From NCBI GenBank assembly GCA_040751955.1, contig JBFMFY010000003.1, forward strand, positions 86,181 through 150,180: DNA of 64,000 nt. Direction: 5' to 3'. The notes under the pieces are model-generated. The model was not told the DNA's origin and searched no databases. It saw only the letters and a list, made by a program, of their open reading frames with translations. The position numbers and the translations under genes were made by a program. Of the stretch, positions 26,241 through 34,670 are shown piece after piece; positions within the stretch are counted from its first letter, which is position 1, and each line of letters starts with the position of its first letter. This DNA comes from SpSt-333 sp040751955. GTDB taxonomy: Bacteria > Bacteroidota > Ignavibacteria > UBA10030 > UBA8401.

Positions 26241-27644
26241 TTAATTTCCCGGAGGCTTCGGCGGTTCGGGGAGCGGTCGCGAAATAACCGGCGGCGGCTG
26301 GTTTTGGTTGCCTGTGCCGGGATTCAAATTGTTATTGATGTTGCCGATTAGATTGTTGAGCCTGTCACCAATGCTCCCTCCCCCGGGGCGATTGATGGGA
26401 TTGCTCGATGGTACCAACGACGGGGCAGATAAAGTTAATGTGGTGTTTGACGATGATGTACGAGTCGTCGATCCGGTGGATGATTGCTGCTGGTTCTGAT
26501 TTTCTTGAGATTGTTGCCCGCCGGATTGTTCAGTGGTCGGACCGACGATCTGCTCCGATTTCTTTGCCGATGCTGCGCTCGTCTTTGCCTGCGAAAAATT
26601 CGGATCGGTTATTGCCGCTTGCGAGTATGCTTCGTACGCCTGCGTGTACATTCCCCTGTCCTCATAATCAAGTCCGCGTGAGTACTGGAGAAATGCAAAA
26701 AAATTCTGTGTGGGAATTTCGAGGATAGCCTCCCTCTCTTCATCGGTAATCTTTATCTTCATTTCGTCGATTAGTTTGAAGACAAGGTCCTTCTCCAGAC
26801 GGAAGAAATCATTCATGCTGCCTGAGATATTGGTTGTCGCATCTAGTTGCCCTGTCTTGGTCTGAGCAACAAACGCATCAATATTCATCTTTTCGCCTGT
26901 CAATTCAAAGTACGAACCTTTAACCAGACGATACGCGCCAAGAAGATTTCCGAGCCGTGGGGCTGTCTTTTCATCGACCATATCCGTTTCACCAAGATTC
27001 ATTTCCTGTATCAATTGCTGTAACCGTATCCTTTCAACCACCTTCAGACTCTTTACCTTAGAAAGATCGGTAATGATCATTTCAGCCAATCCCTTTTGCA
27101 AAGGATTCAACTCTGCTTTTTGACCTTTGTTCTCAAAATACAGGATGGCGATAGTGTTGGTCGGAATTTTCGATACGTCGAGTTGTTTCTCCATTTGCAG
27201 CGCTCGCTGCGCTTCAAGCTCCATTTGCTGCCGATACAACAATTTGATACGAGATTCCACCAACTCTCTGTATTCACCAAAAAATGTCAGTTCGTTGTAT
27301 AACCGGTAGTATTGGATCGCCTTGTTGTAATCTTTACTTGCTTCATAACTTGCCGCCAAATAGTATGCCGCCTGATCGTCCTCGTCATCCATCTTCAACA
27401 CTTTGTCAAATGTCTTTACCGCTTCGGCATATTGTTTCTTGTTATAGAGTGCGATACCCATTAGACGATGGTATTCTGCCTCATTGGGTTCAAGAACAAC
27501 AGCACGGCGCATGCGGGCAAGCGCTTCATCGTTACGACCTTGTTCGATAAGTGAGACTGTGATGTCGGAAAGGGTGGGACCGCAGGAAGCAAGAAAGAAC
27601 GCCGCAAAAATCAGTTGTGCTGCAAGGCGTAGTGTACGATTCAT
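26241..27644 (-). CDS. TPR and CsgG-like lipoprotein with Gln/Asn/Pro-rich tail
   Basis: 467 residues from the ATG at 27644 (the frame could begin seven codons earlier). Lipobox FLASC with Cys21. About 28-150 are TPR repeats (PNEAEYHRLMGIALYNKKQY, YYLAASYEASKDYNKAI). About 165-310 is the CsgG/FlgO-like domain: TIAILYFENKGQKAELNP, GLAEMIITDLSKVKS, LKVVERIRLQQLIQEMNLG. It continues with LQYSRGLDYEDRG and one more TPR, as in the paralogue 19463-20227, then a low-complexity tail of about 95 residues (Gln, Asn, Ser, then PPPVISRPLPEPP). First gene of the operon; 177 bases separate it from the divergently read-through haem-binding gene, where the operon promoter must lie. Confidence 0.8.
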   Translation of the reverse strand: MNRTLRLAAQLIFAAFFLASCGPTLSDITVSLIEQGRNDEALARMRRAVVLEPNEAEYHRLMGIALYNKKQYAEAVKTFDKVLKMDDEDDQAAYYLAASYEASKDYNKAIQYYRLYNELTFFGEYRELVESRIKLLYRQQMELEAQRALQMEKQLDVSKIPTNTIAILYFENKGQKAELNPLQKGLAEMIITDLSKVKSLKVVERIRLQQLIQEMNLGETDMVDEKTAPRLGNLLGAYRLVKGSYFELTGEKMNIDAFVAQTKTGQLDATTNISGSMNDFFRLEKDLVFKLIDEMKIKITDEEREAILEIPTQNFFAFLQYSRGLDYEDRGMYTQAYEAYSQAAITDPNFSQAKTSAASAKKSEQIVGPTTEQSGGQQSQENQNQQQSSTGSTTRTSSSNTTLTLSAPSLVPSSNPINRPGGGSIGDRLNNLIGNINNNLNPGTGNQNQPPPVISRPLPEPPKPPGN

Positions 27645-27821
27645 GGATAGACTCCAGATTCTCATTCAAATATTATAAATTTTGCAGCGGTAAGCAAGAA
27701 GCCGGGTAATACCTAGTGATTTTTTATTTAATCATGCAAAATCTAAGCATAACAAACGGGAAATCGCGTTGTGATGCCGTACGGGACATCACACATTACA
27801 GTACGATGTGATATATCCCCG

Positions 27822-28304
27822 TTATTCAGCGTCGTCGCCACCCATCATTTTTTCAGCGGCGGATTGAGCCCACGCAGCAAGTGTATCGCGTTCCGCATCA
27901 CTGAAATCAGCTTCCGGATGCAGCGGGATATATTTCGGAAGAGGCATCTCTTTTTCTTTCACTGTACTGTTGATGCCACCCAGAATACTTGCTTTTTTCG
28001 ACAACCGGTACTTCCCCCATTCAGACATATTGAAGTGTTTCCGCCCTTCGGAAACATCGTACGCAACCAGCCACGAAGCAGGGGCAACGTACGCATAGAA
28101 GGGCCAGCGGGTTTGATTGGAGTGACAATCTATGCATCCACGGTCAAGCAATGCTACGATATTTGCGGGCGCCTGCAATTCCGCCTGCATCGTTTTTAAC
28201 GGATCGAATTGCGGGTTGTCCCGGTTCGGTTGTACGAACTGAATCAATACAAAGATGACGCCGACGACAACGACAAATACCTTCACAATGTGCTTGTACT
28301 TCAT
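27822..28304 (-). CDS. Haem-binding domain protein (single CxxCH)
   Basis: 160 residues from the ATG at 28304. An N-terminal membrane anchor (about 5-25, IVKVFVVVVGVIFVLIQFV) is followed by one CxxCH haem-attachment site, CIDCHSNQTRWPFYAYVAP, then YDVSEGRKHFNMSEW and MPLPKYIPLHPEADFS, which match the Haem_bd family of Bacteroidota. The single covalent haem on the periplasmic side suggests electron transfer or haem sensing; a second ligand could be a Met or His of the LPLPKY-like segment. The gene is alone, divergent from glmM, with a 136-base shared upstream region. Cytochrome assembly genes are not in the window. Confidence 0.85.
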   Translation of the reverse strand: MKYKHIVKVFVVVVGVIFVLIQFVQPNRDNPQFDPLKTMQAELQAPANIVALLDRGCIDCHSNQTRWPFYAYVAPASWLVAYDVSEGRKHFNMSEWGKYRLSKKASILGGINSTVKEKEMPLPKYIPLHPEADFSDAERDTLAAWAQSAAEKMMGGDDAE

Positions 28305-28440
28305 GACTGACCTTTTGTTGGTTTGGGTTGGCTGAGAGAATATGAACAAACTCGAATAAAATTGCAAACTTCTCCATCACAGTTTCTTGCCTCTGCGGTG
28401 ATCGTTTCTTATTATTGAATACATTTGAATGGAGCACTTC

Positions 28441-29805
28441 ATGTCATTAATGGTCAGCATTTCGGGAATTCGCGGCGTCGTTGGTGTTTCACTCACTCCC
28501 GATGTTATCATTAAATATGTCTCCGCTTTTGCGGAATATACAAACCGTGGTACACTCGTTGTCGGTAGAGATGGACGCATCACCGGACACTCAATAGCAA
28601 ATCTTATCGCCGCAACGCTGGTGCAAGCCGGATGCACTGTCGTCGATATCGGCATTTGCCCAACACCGACAGTCGGACTCGCCGTCGAGCAAATGAAAGC
28701 AGCCGGTGGAATTGCGATTACCGCCAGCCACAATCCGATGATTTGGAACGGAATGAAGTTCATCGCCCCCACCGGAATGTTTTTGAACGGAACTGAGAAT
28801 CGAACATTCTGGAATCTCGCCGATCATGGCAATTTTAAATATGCGCCGTGGGACAAACAAGGCAAAATACAGGTCAAAACAGATTTCATCAACGAACATA
28901 TACAAGCGATTCTTTCCCTTCCCTACATCGATAAAAAGAAAATCGCCGCAAGAAAATTCAAAGTGGTTGTCGATTGCGTTAATGCTTCGGGCGGTATCAT
29001 CGTACCGCATCTGTTACGCGAATTCGGTTGTGAGGTGATCGAACTTCACTGCGACGTGAGCGGTATCTTTGCCCACACACCCGAGCCAATACCCGAAAAT
29101 CTGACTGAACTTTCTGCGCGCGTCGTACAGGAAAAGGCTGACCTTGGGATAGCAATCGATCCCGATTCCGACAGGCTTGTGTTAATTACAGAACAAGGAA
29201 TTCCTTTCGTCGAAGAATACACGATTGTATCAGCAACAAAATTTGTTCTCAACGCCGAAGAGAAACTCGGAAAAACCGGCAACACTGTTGTCGTCAATCT
29301 TTCCACAACGCGCGCCGTTGAAGATATTGCCGCTGAGTACGGAGCAACGGTGTACCGCACGCCTGTTGGTGAGATCAATGTCGCGTCAAGGATGAAAGAA
29401 CTCGGCTCTGTCATCGGCGGCGAAGGGAGCGGCGGCGTCATTCTTCCGCAGTTGCATCTCAGCAGAGATGCCATTGTCGGTGTGGGATTATTCCTGCAAT
29501 TTTTGGCTGAATTTGGTGGAACGGCTTCCGAACTAAAAGCAAGCCTGCCGCAATATGAAATCGTCAAGAACAAGATCGAGCTTGGGGCGATGAAACCGGA
29601 GACGATCCTTGCAAAACTGCATGAAAAGTACTCGAAAACCGAGAAAACAAATAACGACGACGGGCTGAAGATCGACTTTGCTTCGTCGTGGGTCCATCTG
29701 CGCAAATCGAATACTGAACCGATCATCCGCATTATTGCAGAAGCAAAAACGAAAGAAGAAGCGGCAAAATTGGTAGAACGATTTCAGAAAGAGATTTTGA
29801 GTTAG
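28441..29805 (+). CDS. glmM: Phosphoglucosamine mutase / phosphomannomutase family
   Basis: Alpha-D-phosphohexomutase of 454 residues. The four signature loops are present: catalytic phosphoserine ITASHNPMIWNG (about residue 99), metal-binding DPDSDR, sugar-binding GEGSGG, and phosphate-binding RKSNTEPIIRII near the end. The most likely reaction is glucosamine 6-phosphate to glucosamine 1-phosphate for peptidoglycan and LPS, but phosphomannomutase activity cannot be excluded from sequence. GGAG lies just before the ATG at 28441; the ATG at 28429 would be on that site. A repeat of 115 bases separates it from the EutN-like gene. Confidence 0.88.
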   Translation: MSLMVSISGIRGVVGVSLTPDVIIKYVSAFAEYTNRGTLVVGRDGRITGHSIANLIAATLVQAGCTVVDIGICPTPTVGLAVEQMKAAGGIAITASHNPMIWNGMKFIAPTGMFLNGTENRTFWNLADHGNFKYAPWDKQGKIQVKTDFINEHIQAILSLPYIDKKKIAARKFKVVVDCVNASGGIIVPHLLREFGCEVIELHCDVSGIFAHTPEPIPENLTELSARVVQEKADLGIAIDPDSDRLVLITEQGIPFVEEYTIVSATKFVLNAEEKLGKTGNTVVVNLSTTRAVEDIAAEYGATVYRTPVGEINVASRMKELGSVIGGEGSGGVILPQLHLSRDAIVGVGLFLQFLAEFGGTASELKASLPQYEIVKNKIELGAMKPETILAKLHEKYSKTEKTNNDDGLKIDFASSWVHLRKSNTEPIIRIIAEAKTKEEAAKLVERFQKEILS

Positions 29806-29832
29806 TGACAATCACATGTAATAAATTGTAAT

Positions 29833-29947
29833 GTCATTGCGAGTCCCGACTTTTTTTGTCGGGACGAAGCAATCCTGTTTTTCGACTTTCACTCAGGAGA
29901 TTGCTTCGGACGCTCAACCCTTGGGGTTTTCGCTCCCTCGCAATGAC
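29833..29947. repeat. Palindromic repeat, GTCATTGCGAG family
   Basis: The element begins GTCATTGCGAG and ends CTCGCAATGAC, a terminal inverted repeat, and carries internal GAAGCAATC / GATTGCTTCG arms and a small hairpin GTCCCGAC-T7-GTCGGGAC (29843-29865). Copies or halves are at 49604-49697 and 52266-52359. It lies between glmM and the EutN-like gene. Confidence 0.8.
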
Positions 29948-29980
29948 CGCACTATTGTAAGTTCATCTAAAATAAACAAC

Positions 29981-30259
29981 ATGATACTCTGCAAAGTTAC
30001 GGGCTCCGTTGTTTCGACACAGAAGAATGAAACGCTGAAGGAACATAAACTGCTCATCGTTCAGCCGATCGATCTGGACGGCAAACATATCGGCAAAGAT
30101 ATTCTTTCGCTTGATACGGTCGATGCGGGAGTCGGCGATACAGTATTGATCATTCAAGAAGGAGCCGGCGCACAACAGGTATTGAAACGAAAAGATGTTC
30201 CTGTCCACACCATCATCGTCGCCGTTGTGGATGGACTTGATGCTGCGGTTAAAAACTGA
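29981..30259 (+). CDS. EutN/CcmL-family microcompartment vertex protein, orphan
   Basis: 92 residues from the ATG at 29981; the frame is open through the repeat upstream, which is not part of the protein. Family features: MILCKVTGSVVSTQK at the start, then LKEHKLLIVQPIDLDG, LSLDTVDAGVGDTVLI and a final VDGLDAAVKN. EutN, CcmL and CsoS4 form pentamers that cap the vertices of bacterial microcompartments. No BMC-H/BMC-T shell gene or encapsulated enzyme is present within 30 kb either way, so either the shell is elsewhere or it is one of the orphan EutN-like proteins with another role. It overlaps dprA by one base. Confidence 0.85.
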   Translation: MILCKVTGSVVSTQKNETLKEHKLLIVQPIDLDGKHIGKDILSLDTVDAGVGDTVLIIQEGAGAQQVLKRKDVPVHTIIVAVVDGLDAAVKN

Positions 30260-31365
30260 TGCCTTCTCATCTCAACATTCACGACCTTCTCCATCTCGCA
30301 TCGATACCGAAGATCGGCAATAACCGCCTTCGCGCCCTTGTCACCCATTTCAAAACACCATCTGCCGTACTTTCCGCATCGCCAAAAGAACTTGCACGCA
30401 TCGAAGGGATCGATAAGACGATTGCGTCGTCCATTGCTCATTCGGAATTAAACGAAGAGTTCATTGAAGACCAACTCTCGCGTCTTAATAAAGTGGATGG
30501 AAGAATTGTCACGTTGTGGGATAATGAATATCCTTCTCTGCTGAAGAAAATTTACGATCCTCCCGTCTTGTTGTTCGTTCGCGGAAAATTCGTGAAGGAG
30601 GATCAATATTCGATTGCGATCGTCGGTACTCGCAATCCCTCCTCGTACGGCAAATTGATTGCGGAACGGTTTGCAAAAGAATTATCCGGACTCGGCATCA
30701 CAATTGTGAGTGGACTTGCGCGCGGTATTGATACGATCGCGCATACTGCAACCGTGCACGCCCAAGGAAGAACAATCGCGGTGATGGGGAGCGCGCTCGA
30801 CCACATGTATCCTGCTGAGAATAAAAAACTCGCCGATCAGATAGAAGAGAACGGCGTTGTGGTTTCGGAATTTTACATGGGAACAAAAACAGACCCAGGA
30901 AACTTTCCACGTCGCAACAGGATTATCAGCGGACTGTCGCTCGGCACGATCATTGTCGAATCGGACGAAGATGGCGGTGCGATGATCACGGCTACGACGG
31001 CGCTCGACCAAAACCGCGAACTATTCTGCGTCCCCGGACCGATCACTGAAAAGAAAAACATCGGACCGAACAAGCTGATCAGACTCGGGCAGGCAAAACT
31101 GATACAATCGACCGAGGATGTCATTGAAGAATTAAGCACAGCGCTCCGTCCGATATTAAAAGCACCGGCACACAAAAGCGAGCCACCGCAACTGAATGTA
31201 TTCGAACAGAAAATATTCGACGCTTTGACGTACGATCCGCAGCATATCGACAATCTCTCTGAATTGTCACATCTCTCCCCTTCCGACACGCTGGTGAACC
31301 TGTTAAGTTTGGAATTTAAGGGACTCGTAAAGCAGATGGCGGGAAAAATGTTTGTGAAGATGTAA
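30259..31365 (+). CDS. dprA: DNA-processing protein DprA (Smf)
   Basis: DprA loads RecA on incoming single-stranded DNA during natural transformation. 368 residues: an N-terminal HhH/SAM-like domain (about 1-70, KIGNNRLRALVTHF), the Rossmann-like DprA core (about 110-305: IVGTRNPSSYGKLIAERFA, IVSGLARGIDTIAHT, GSALDHMYPAEN, RRNRIISGLSLGTIIVE, SGGA-like GGAMITATTA), and a C-terminal winged-helix domain (about 315-368). All core motifs are intact. The start overlaps the EutN-like stop (TGATG). Confidence 0.95.
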   Translation: MPSHLNIHDLLHLASIPKIGNNRLRALVTHFKTPSAVLSASPKELARIEGIDKTIASSIAHSELNEEFIEDQLSRLNKVDGRIVTLWDNEYPSLLKKIYDPPVLLFVRGKFVKEDQYSIAIVGTRNPSSYGKLIAERFAKELSGLGITIVSGLARGIDTIAHTATVHAQGRTIAVMGSALDHMYPAENKKLADQIEENGVVVSEFYMGTKTDPGNFPRRNRIISGLSLGTIIVESDEDGGAMITATTALDQNRELFCVPGPITEKKNIGPNKLIRLGQAKLIQSTEDVIEELSTALRPILKAPAHKSEPPQLNVFEQKIFDALTYDPQHIDNLSELSHLSPSDTLVNLLSLEFKGLVKQMAGKMFVKM

Positions 31366-31453
31366 TTTCACTTGACACAACCTCTTTAGAAAACTTTAAT
31401 TCCTTCCAAAACCTTTTCACTTCCTTAAAATATTCGTATCTTTTTCAGGCACG

Positions 31454-32008
31454 ATGTTTGTAATCGGTGAAATATTGGTGGATGCTTCCGTAGCGGAAAC
31501 AAAATTTGCATGCGACCTTCATGCATGTAAGGGTGCCTGTTGCACATTTGCCGGCGGACGAGGGGCTCCGTTACGCGACGAGGAAGTTGCGGAGATCGAA
31601 CGATCATATCCAGTGGTCATTTCCCTGTTACCGCACGAACATATTCGCGTGATCGAACAGAACGGACTGATCGACGGTGTGCCGGGAAATTATGCCACTC
31701 AATGCGTGGAAGGGAAAGCATGCGTCTTTGTGTACTATGACGACGGGATCGCCAAATGTTCGTTTGAACAGGCGTACTTCGAAAAGAGACTCTCGTGGCG
31801 GAAACCGATCTCGTGCCATCTTTTCCCCATCCGCATTGGCAGGGACGGAAAAGAGATTCACTACGAATACTTCAATGAATGTGATCCCGCATTGAAACGC
31901 GGCGCAAAAGAAGATATTTCTGTGGCGGCGTTCTCGTCGGAATCGCTCCGCCGCGCGTTCGGCGATCAATGGACTGATGAACTTTTGAAAAAAACGGAAC
32001 AACAGTAA
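31454..32008 (+). CDS. DUF3109 family cysteine-rich protein
   Basis: 184 residues. DUF3109/YkgJ-related: the N-terminal CDLHACKGACCTFAG cluster (Cys20, Cys25, Cys29, Cys30), QCVEGKACVFVYYDDGIAKC, KPISCHLFPIRI and NECDPALKRG give ten cysteines arranged as in putative Fe-S or zinc proteins of this family. Function unknown. It is one base before rpoN and so likely shares its transcript. Upstream of it are about 90 AT-rich bases, with no clear terminator after dprA. Confidence 0.85.
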   Translation: MFVIGEILVDASVAETKFACDLHACKGACCTFAGGRGAPLRDEEVAEIERSYPVVISLLPHEHIRVIEQNGLIDGVPGNYATQCVEGKACVFVYYDDGIAKCSFEQAYFEKRLSWRKPISCHLFPIRIGRDGKEIHYEYFNECDPALKRGAKEDISVAAFSSESLRRAFGDQWTDELLKKTEQQ

Positions 32009-32009
32009 C

Positions 32010-33941
32010 ATGCTTCATCTTTCGCAACAAATGCGGCTCCTCCAGAAACTGACGCCGCAGCAGATTCAGTACCTGAAACTGCTGCAGCTTCCAACCCTTG
32101 CGCTTGAGCAGAACATCAAGATGGAACTCGAAGCAAACCCGCTGTTGGAAGAGGGAGTGGAAGACGAGATCGAGTTGGAACAGAGCGACGATGATACGCC
32201 TCCGTCTCCGGAAGAAGAGGCAGCGGCGGAAGAAAAAAAGGAGGATGATTTTACATTTGAAGATTTTCTGAATGATGAGGAGACTTACACTCCTAAGGGT
32301 GAAAAACAGAGCAGCGATGACGAAGACAAAGACGAATTCCCCATTGCCGCACCGACACCGCTCACCGAAAAGCTGCTCGACCAACTTCACCTCGCCGATG
32401 TTACCGATATGGGAATGCTTGTTGCCGAAGAAATCATCGGCAATATCGATGAGGACGGATACTTGCACAGAGATCTTGAATCGATCGTCACCGATATCAA
32501 TTTGACACACAAACTGCATTTGACTGTTACGCAGGTGGAAGAGGTCTTAAAGATCATCCAGCGGCTCGAGCCCCCCGGCATCGGCTCCAGATCGTTGCAG
32601 GAGTGTCTTTTAATTCAACTTGAATTCATTAAACCCGATCTTGATCCGGTAGAGCTTGCAAAAACACTTATCCGTGAGCACTTCGAACAGTTTCACGTCA
32701 AAGATGCAGCAACGGTCGCATCATTACTTCACATTTCGCTGACCGATGCGGAAAAAGTCATTGATCTTCTTTCACGGTTGCATTCAAAACCAGGACGGAA
32801 ATCCGAAGAAAGCAATGGTGACGACAATGTTCATGATTCGCTGGCAGCCGGTCTTTCGGATACGTTGTTGAAACAGCTGCGTGAACGGAATACATCTCGA
32901 ATTGATCTCCTCCTCGCCCAAGAGATTATCCATTGTATCAACGGTAACGGATATTTTCGCGGCGATCTTGCAATTATCGTTGACAATTTGAATTCGATGC
33001 ACCACCTTCAACTTACCGTTGACGCTGCGGAATCAATGCTTCGTACTATCCAACAATTAGAGCCAAAGGGGATCGGCGCGCGTTCTGCGAAAGAAAGTAT
33101 CTTAATCCAGCTGGAAAGCCTCCCCCCGGCACTTGACCGGGTTGCCGTAGCACGAAAACTGCTCTCCGAACATTTCGATGAATTCACCAAAAAGCATTAC
33201 GAACAGATATCCAAATTGATGCTCATCCCGCTCGATGACGTGAAACGAGTGCTCGACTTAATTTCGCATCTCAATCCCAAGCCGGGCGAAGGGACGATCA
33301 CAGCTCAGGAAAATTACCTCGTCCCCGATTTTATCGTCACAAAGGATGAGAATAATTTCGTCATCCAACTGAACGACAAGAACATTCCCCCGCTCCGCAT
33401 CAACCGCAATTATCGTGAATTGATGTCGAAACGGAACAAAGCAACTTCAGCCGAAACCAAACAATTCCTGAAGCAGAAATTCGATTCCGCAAAGTGGTTC
33501 ATTGCTTCCATTTACCAGCGCCGTGAAACAATGTTGAAAGTAATGCATGCGATTGTTGACCGTCAGCGCGATTTCTTCGAGACAGGAGAAGGATTGAAGC
33601 CGTTGATCTACAAAGATATCGCCGAGACCATTCGGATGGATATTTCGACGATCAGCCGCGTGGTGAACGGCAAGTACGTACAGACCGATTTCGGTGTGTA
33701 TGAACTCCGGCACTTCTTCAGTGAGGGAATCAGCACACAGAGCGGAGAGGATGTTTCCAATAAGGAAGTGAAGGAAAGGATCAAAGAAATCCTCGCAACC
33801 GAAGACAAATCCAAACCGTTGAGCGATGAAGAGATCGCCTCCATTTTGAAGGAAAAAGGATTCAACATTGCCCGCCGTACCGTGGCAAAGTACCGCGAAT
33901 CGATGATGATACCTGTGGCGCGGCTGCGAAGGTCAATTTGA
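32010..33941 (+). CDS. rpoN: RNA polymerase sigma-54 factor with duplicated core-binding region
   Basis: 643 residues, against the usual 430-500. Region I is intact (about 1-48, LSQQMRLLQKLTPQQIQYL, Gln-rich), followed by an acidic region II (50-115). The core-binding region occurs twice: about 118-262 and 284-426 (shared QLHLAD/QLRERN, EEIIGNIDEDGYL/QEIIHCINGNGYF, IIQRLEPPGIGSRS/TIQQLEPKGIGARS, LREHF/LSEHF, DLLSRLHSKPG/DLISHLNPKPG). The C-terminal HTH and RpoN box ARRTVAKYR (621-629) are normal, so -24/-12 promoter recognition should be intact. It needs an enhancer-binding AAA+ activator; none is in the window. A palindromic repeat follows and may act as terminator. Confidence 0.95.
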   Translation: MLHLSQQMRLLQKLTPQQIQYLKLLQLPTLALEQNIKMELEANPLLEEGVEDEIELEQSDDDTPPSPEEEAAAEEKKEDDFTFEDFLNDEETYTPKGEKQSSDDEDKDEFPIAAPTPLTEKLLDQLHLADVTDMGMLVAEEIIGNIDEDGYLHRDLESIVTDINLTHKLHLTVTQVEEVLKIIQRLEPPGIGSRSLQECLLIQLEFIKPDLDPVELAKTLIREHFEQFHVKDAATVASLLHISLTDAEKVIDLLSRLHSKPGRKSEESNGDDNVHDSLAAGLSDTLLKQLRERNTSRIDLLLAQEIIHCINGNGYFRGDLAIIVDNLNSMHHLQLTVDAAESMLRTIQQLEPKGIGARSAKESILIQLESLPPALDRVAVARKLLSEHFDEFTKKHYEQISKLMLIPLDDVKRVLDLISHLNPKPGEGTITAQENYLVPDFIVTKDENNFVIQLNDKNIPPLRINRNYRELMSKRNKATSAETKQFLKQKFDSAKWFIASIYQRRETMLKVMHAIVDRQRDFFETGEGLKPLIYKDIAETIRMDISTISRVVNGKYVQTDFGVYELRHFFSEGISTQSGEDVSNKEVKERIKEILATEDKSKPLSDEEIASILKEKGFNIARRTVAKYRESMMIPVARLRRSI

Positions 33942-33972
33942 GATTGATTTGTAACTAAGAATCAAAAGCACC

Positions 33973-34052
33973 GTCATGCTGAGCAAGTGCCGCTTTGAAA
34001 TTAGTTCATCCTTCGACACGCTCGTAAACAACACTCGCTTGCTCAGGATGAC
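33973..34052. repeat. Palindromic repeat, GTCATGCTGAGCAAG family
   Basis: An inverted repeat: GTCATGCTGAGCAAG (33973-33987) and CTTGCTCAGGATGAC (34038-34052), arms matching in 13 of 15 bases. It fills the rpoN-hslV gap, and CTTCGACACGCTCGT lies within. A longer relative is at 47773-47927. Confidence 0.75.
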
Positions 34053-34130
34053 CATCGTACGCGGCACGCTTCGAGGCATGACGTCGATGAGGTAAAATTT
34101 TCTGCTATTTGCATAAAACTAATCACAACT

Positions 34131-34670
34131 ATGAATACAAAAAAATTCCACTCTACCACCATCATCGGATTGAAACGGGACGGTGCCTGCGCTATGGGAA
34201 GCGACGGACAAGTAACACTTGGCTCCACCGTGATGAAGCAGAACACGAAAAAAGTCCACATGCTCCACAATAATTCCGTTCTGGTCGGATTCGCCGGCGC
34301 TTCCGCCGATGCATTTGCATTGATGGAACGATTCGAGGAAAAATTGCAGATGTATCAAGGGAATGTCGAGCGGTCGGCGCTTGCGCTTGCAAAGGACTGG
34401 CGCACGGATAAATACCTCAGACGGCTGGAAGCGATGATCGGCGTGTTGAGTAAGGAAAGTACATTCGTTATTTCAGGAACTGGTGACGTTGTCATACCCG
34501 ATGACGGCATTATTGCGATCGGCTCCGGCGGAAGTTATGCCCTTGCTGCAGCACGTATGCTGATGAAGCATACCAAACTGACGGCAAAAGAGATCGTCAA
34601 CGAAAGTTTGAAAACCGCCGCCGATATTTGTATCTACACCAATGCTCACATCACGATACTGGAATTGTAA
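34131..34670 (+). CDS. hslV: ATP-dependent protease subunit HslV
   Basis: Peptidase of the HslUV (ClpQY) proteasome-like complex. 179 residues, the usual length. The catalytic threonine is Thr9 in HSTTIIGLKRDG, exposed after removal of an eight-residue propeptide. Other marks are GSDGQVTLG, VGFAGASADAF and IAIGSGGSYALAAARML. The TAA overlaps the hslU ATG (TAATG), so the two subunits are translationally coupled. Confidence 0.97.
   Translation: MNTKKFHSTTIIGLKRDGACAMGSDGQVTLGSTVMKQNTKKVHMLHNNSVLVGFAGASADAFALMERFEEKLQMYQGNVERSALALAKDWRTDKYLRRLEAMIGVLSKESTFVISGTGDVVIPDDGIIAIGSGGSYALAAARMLMKHTKLTAKEIVNESLKTAADICIYTNAHITILEL

Noticed and set aside
29831..29980. Longer start for the EutN-like gene at 29831
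   Set aside because: The first 50 codons are repeat DNA; the ATG at 29981 matches the family N-terminus MILCKVTG.
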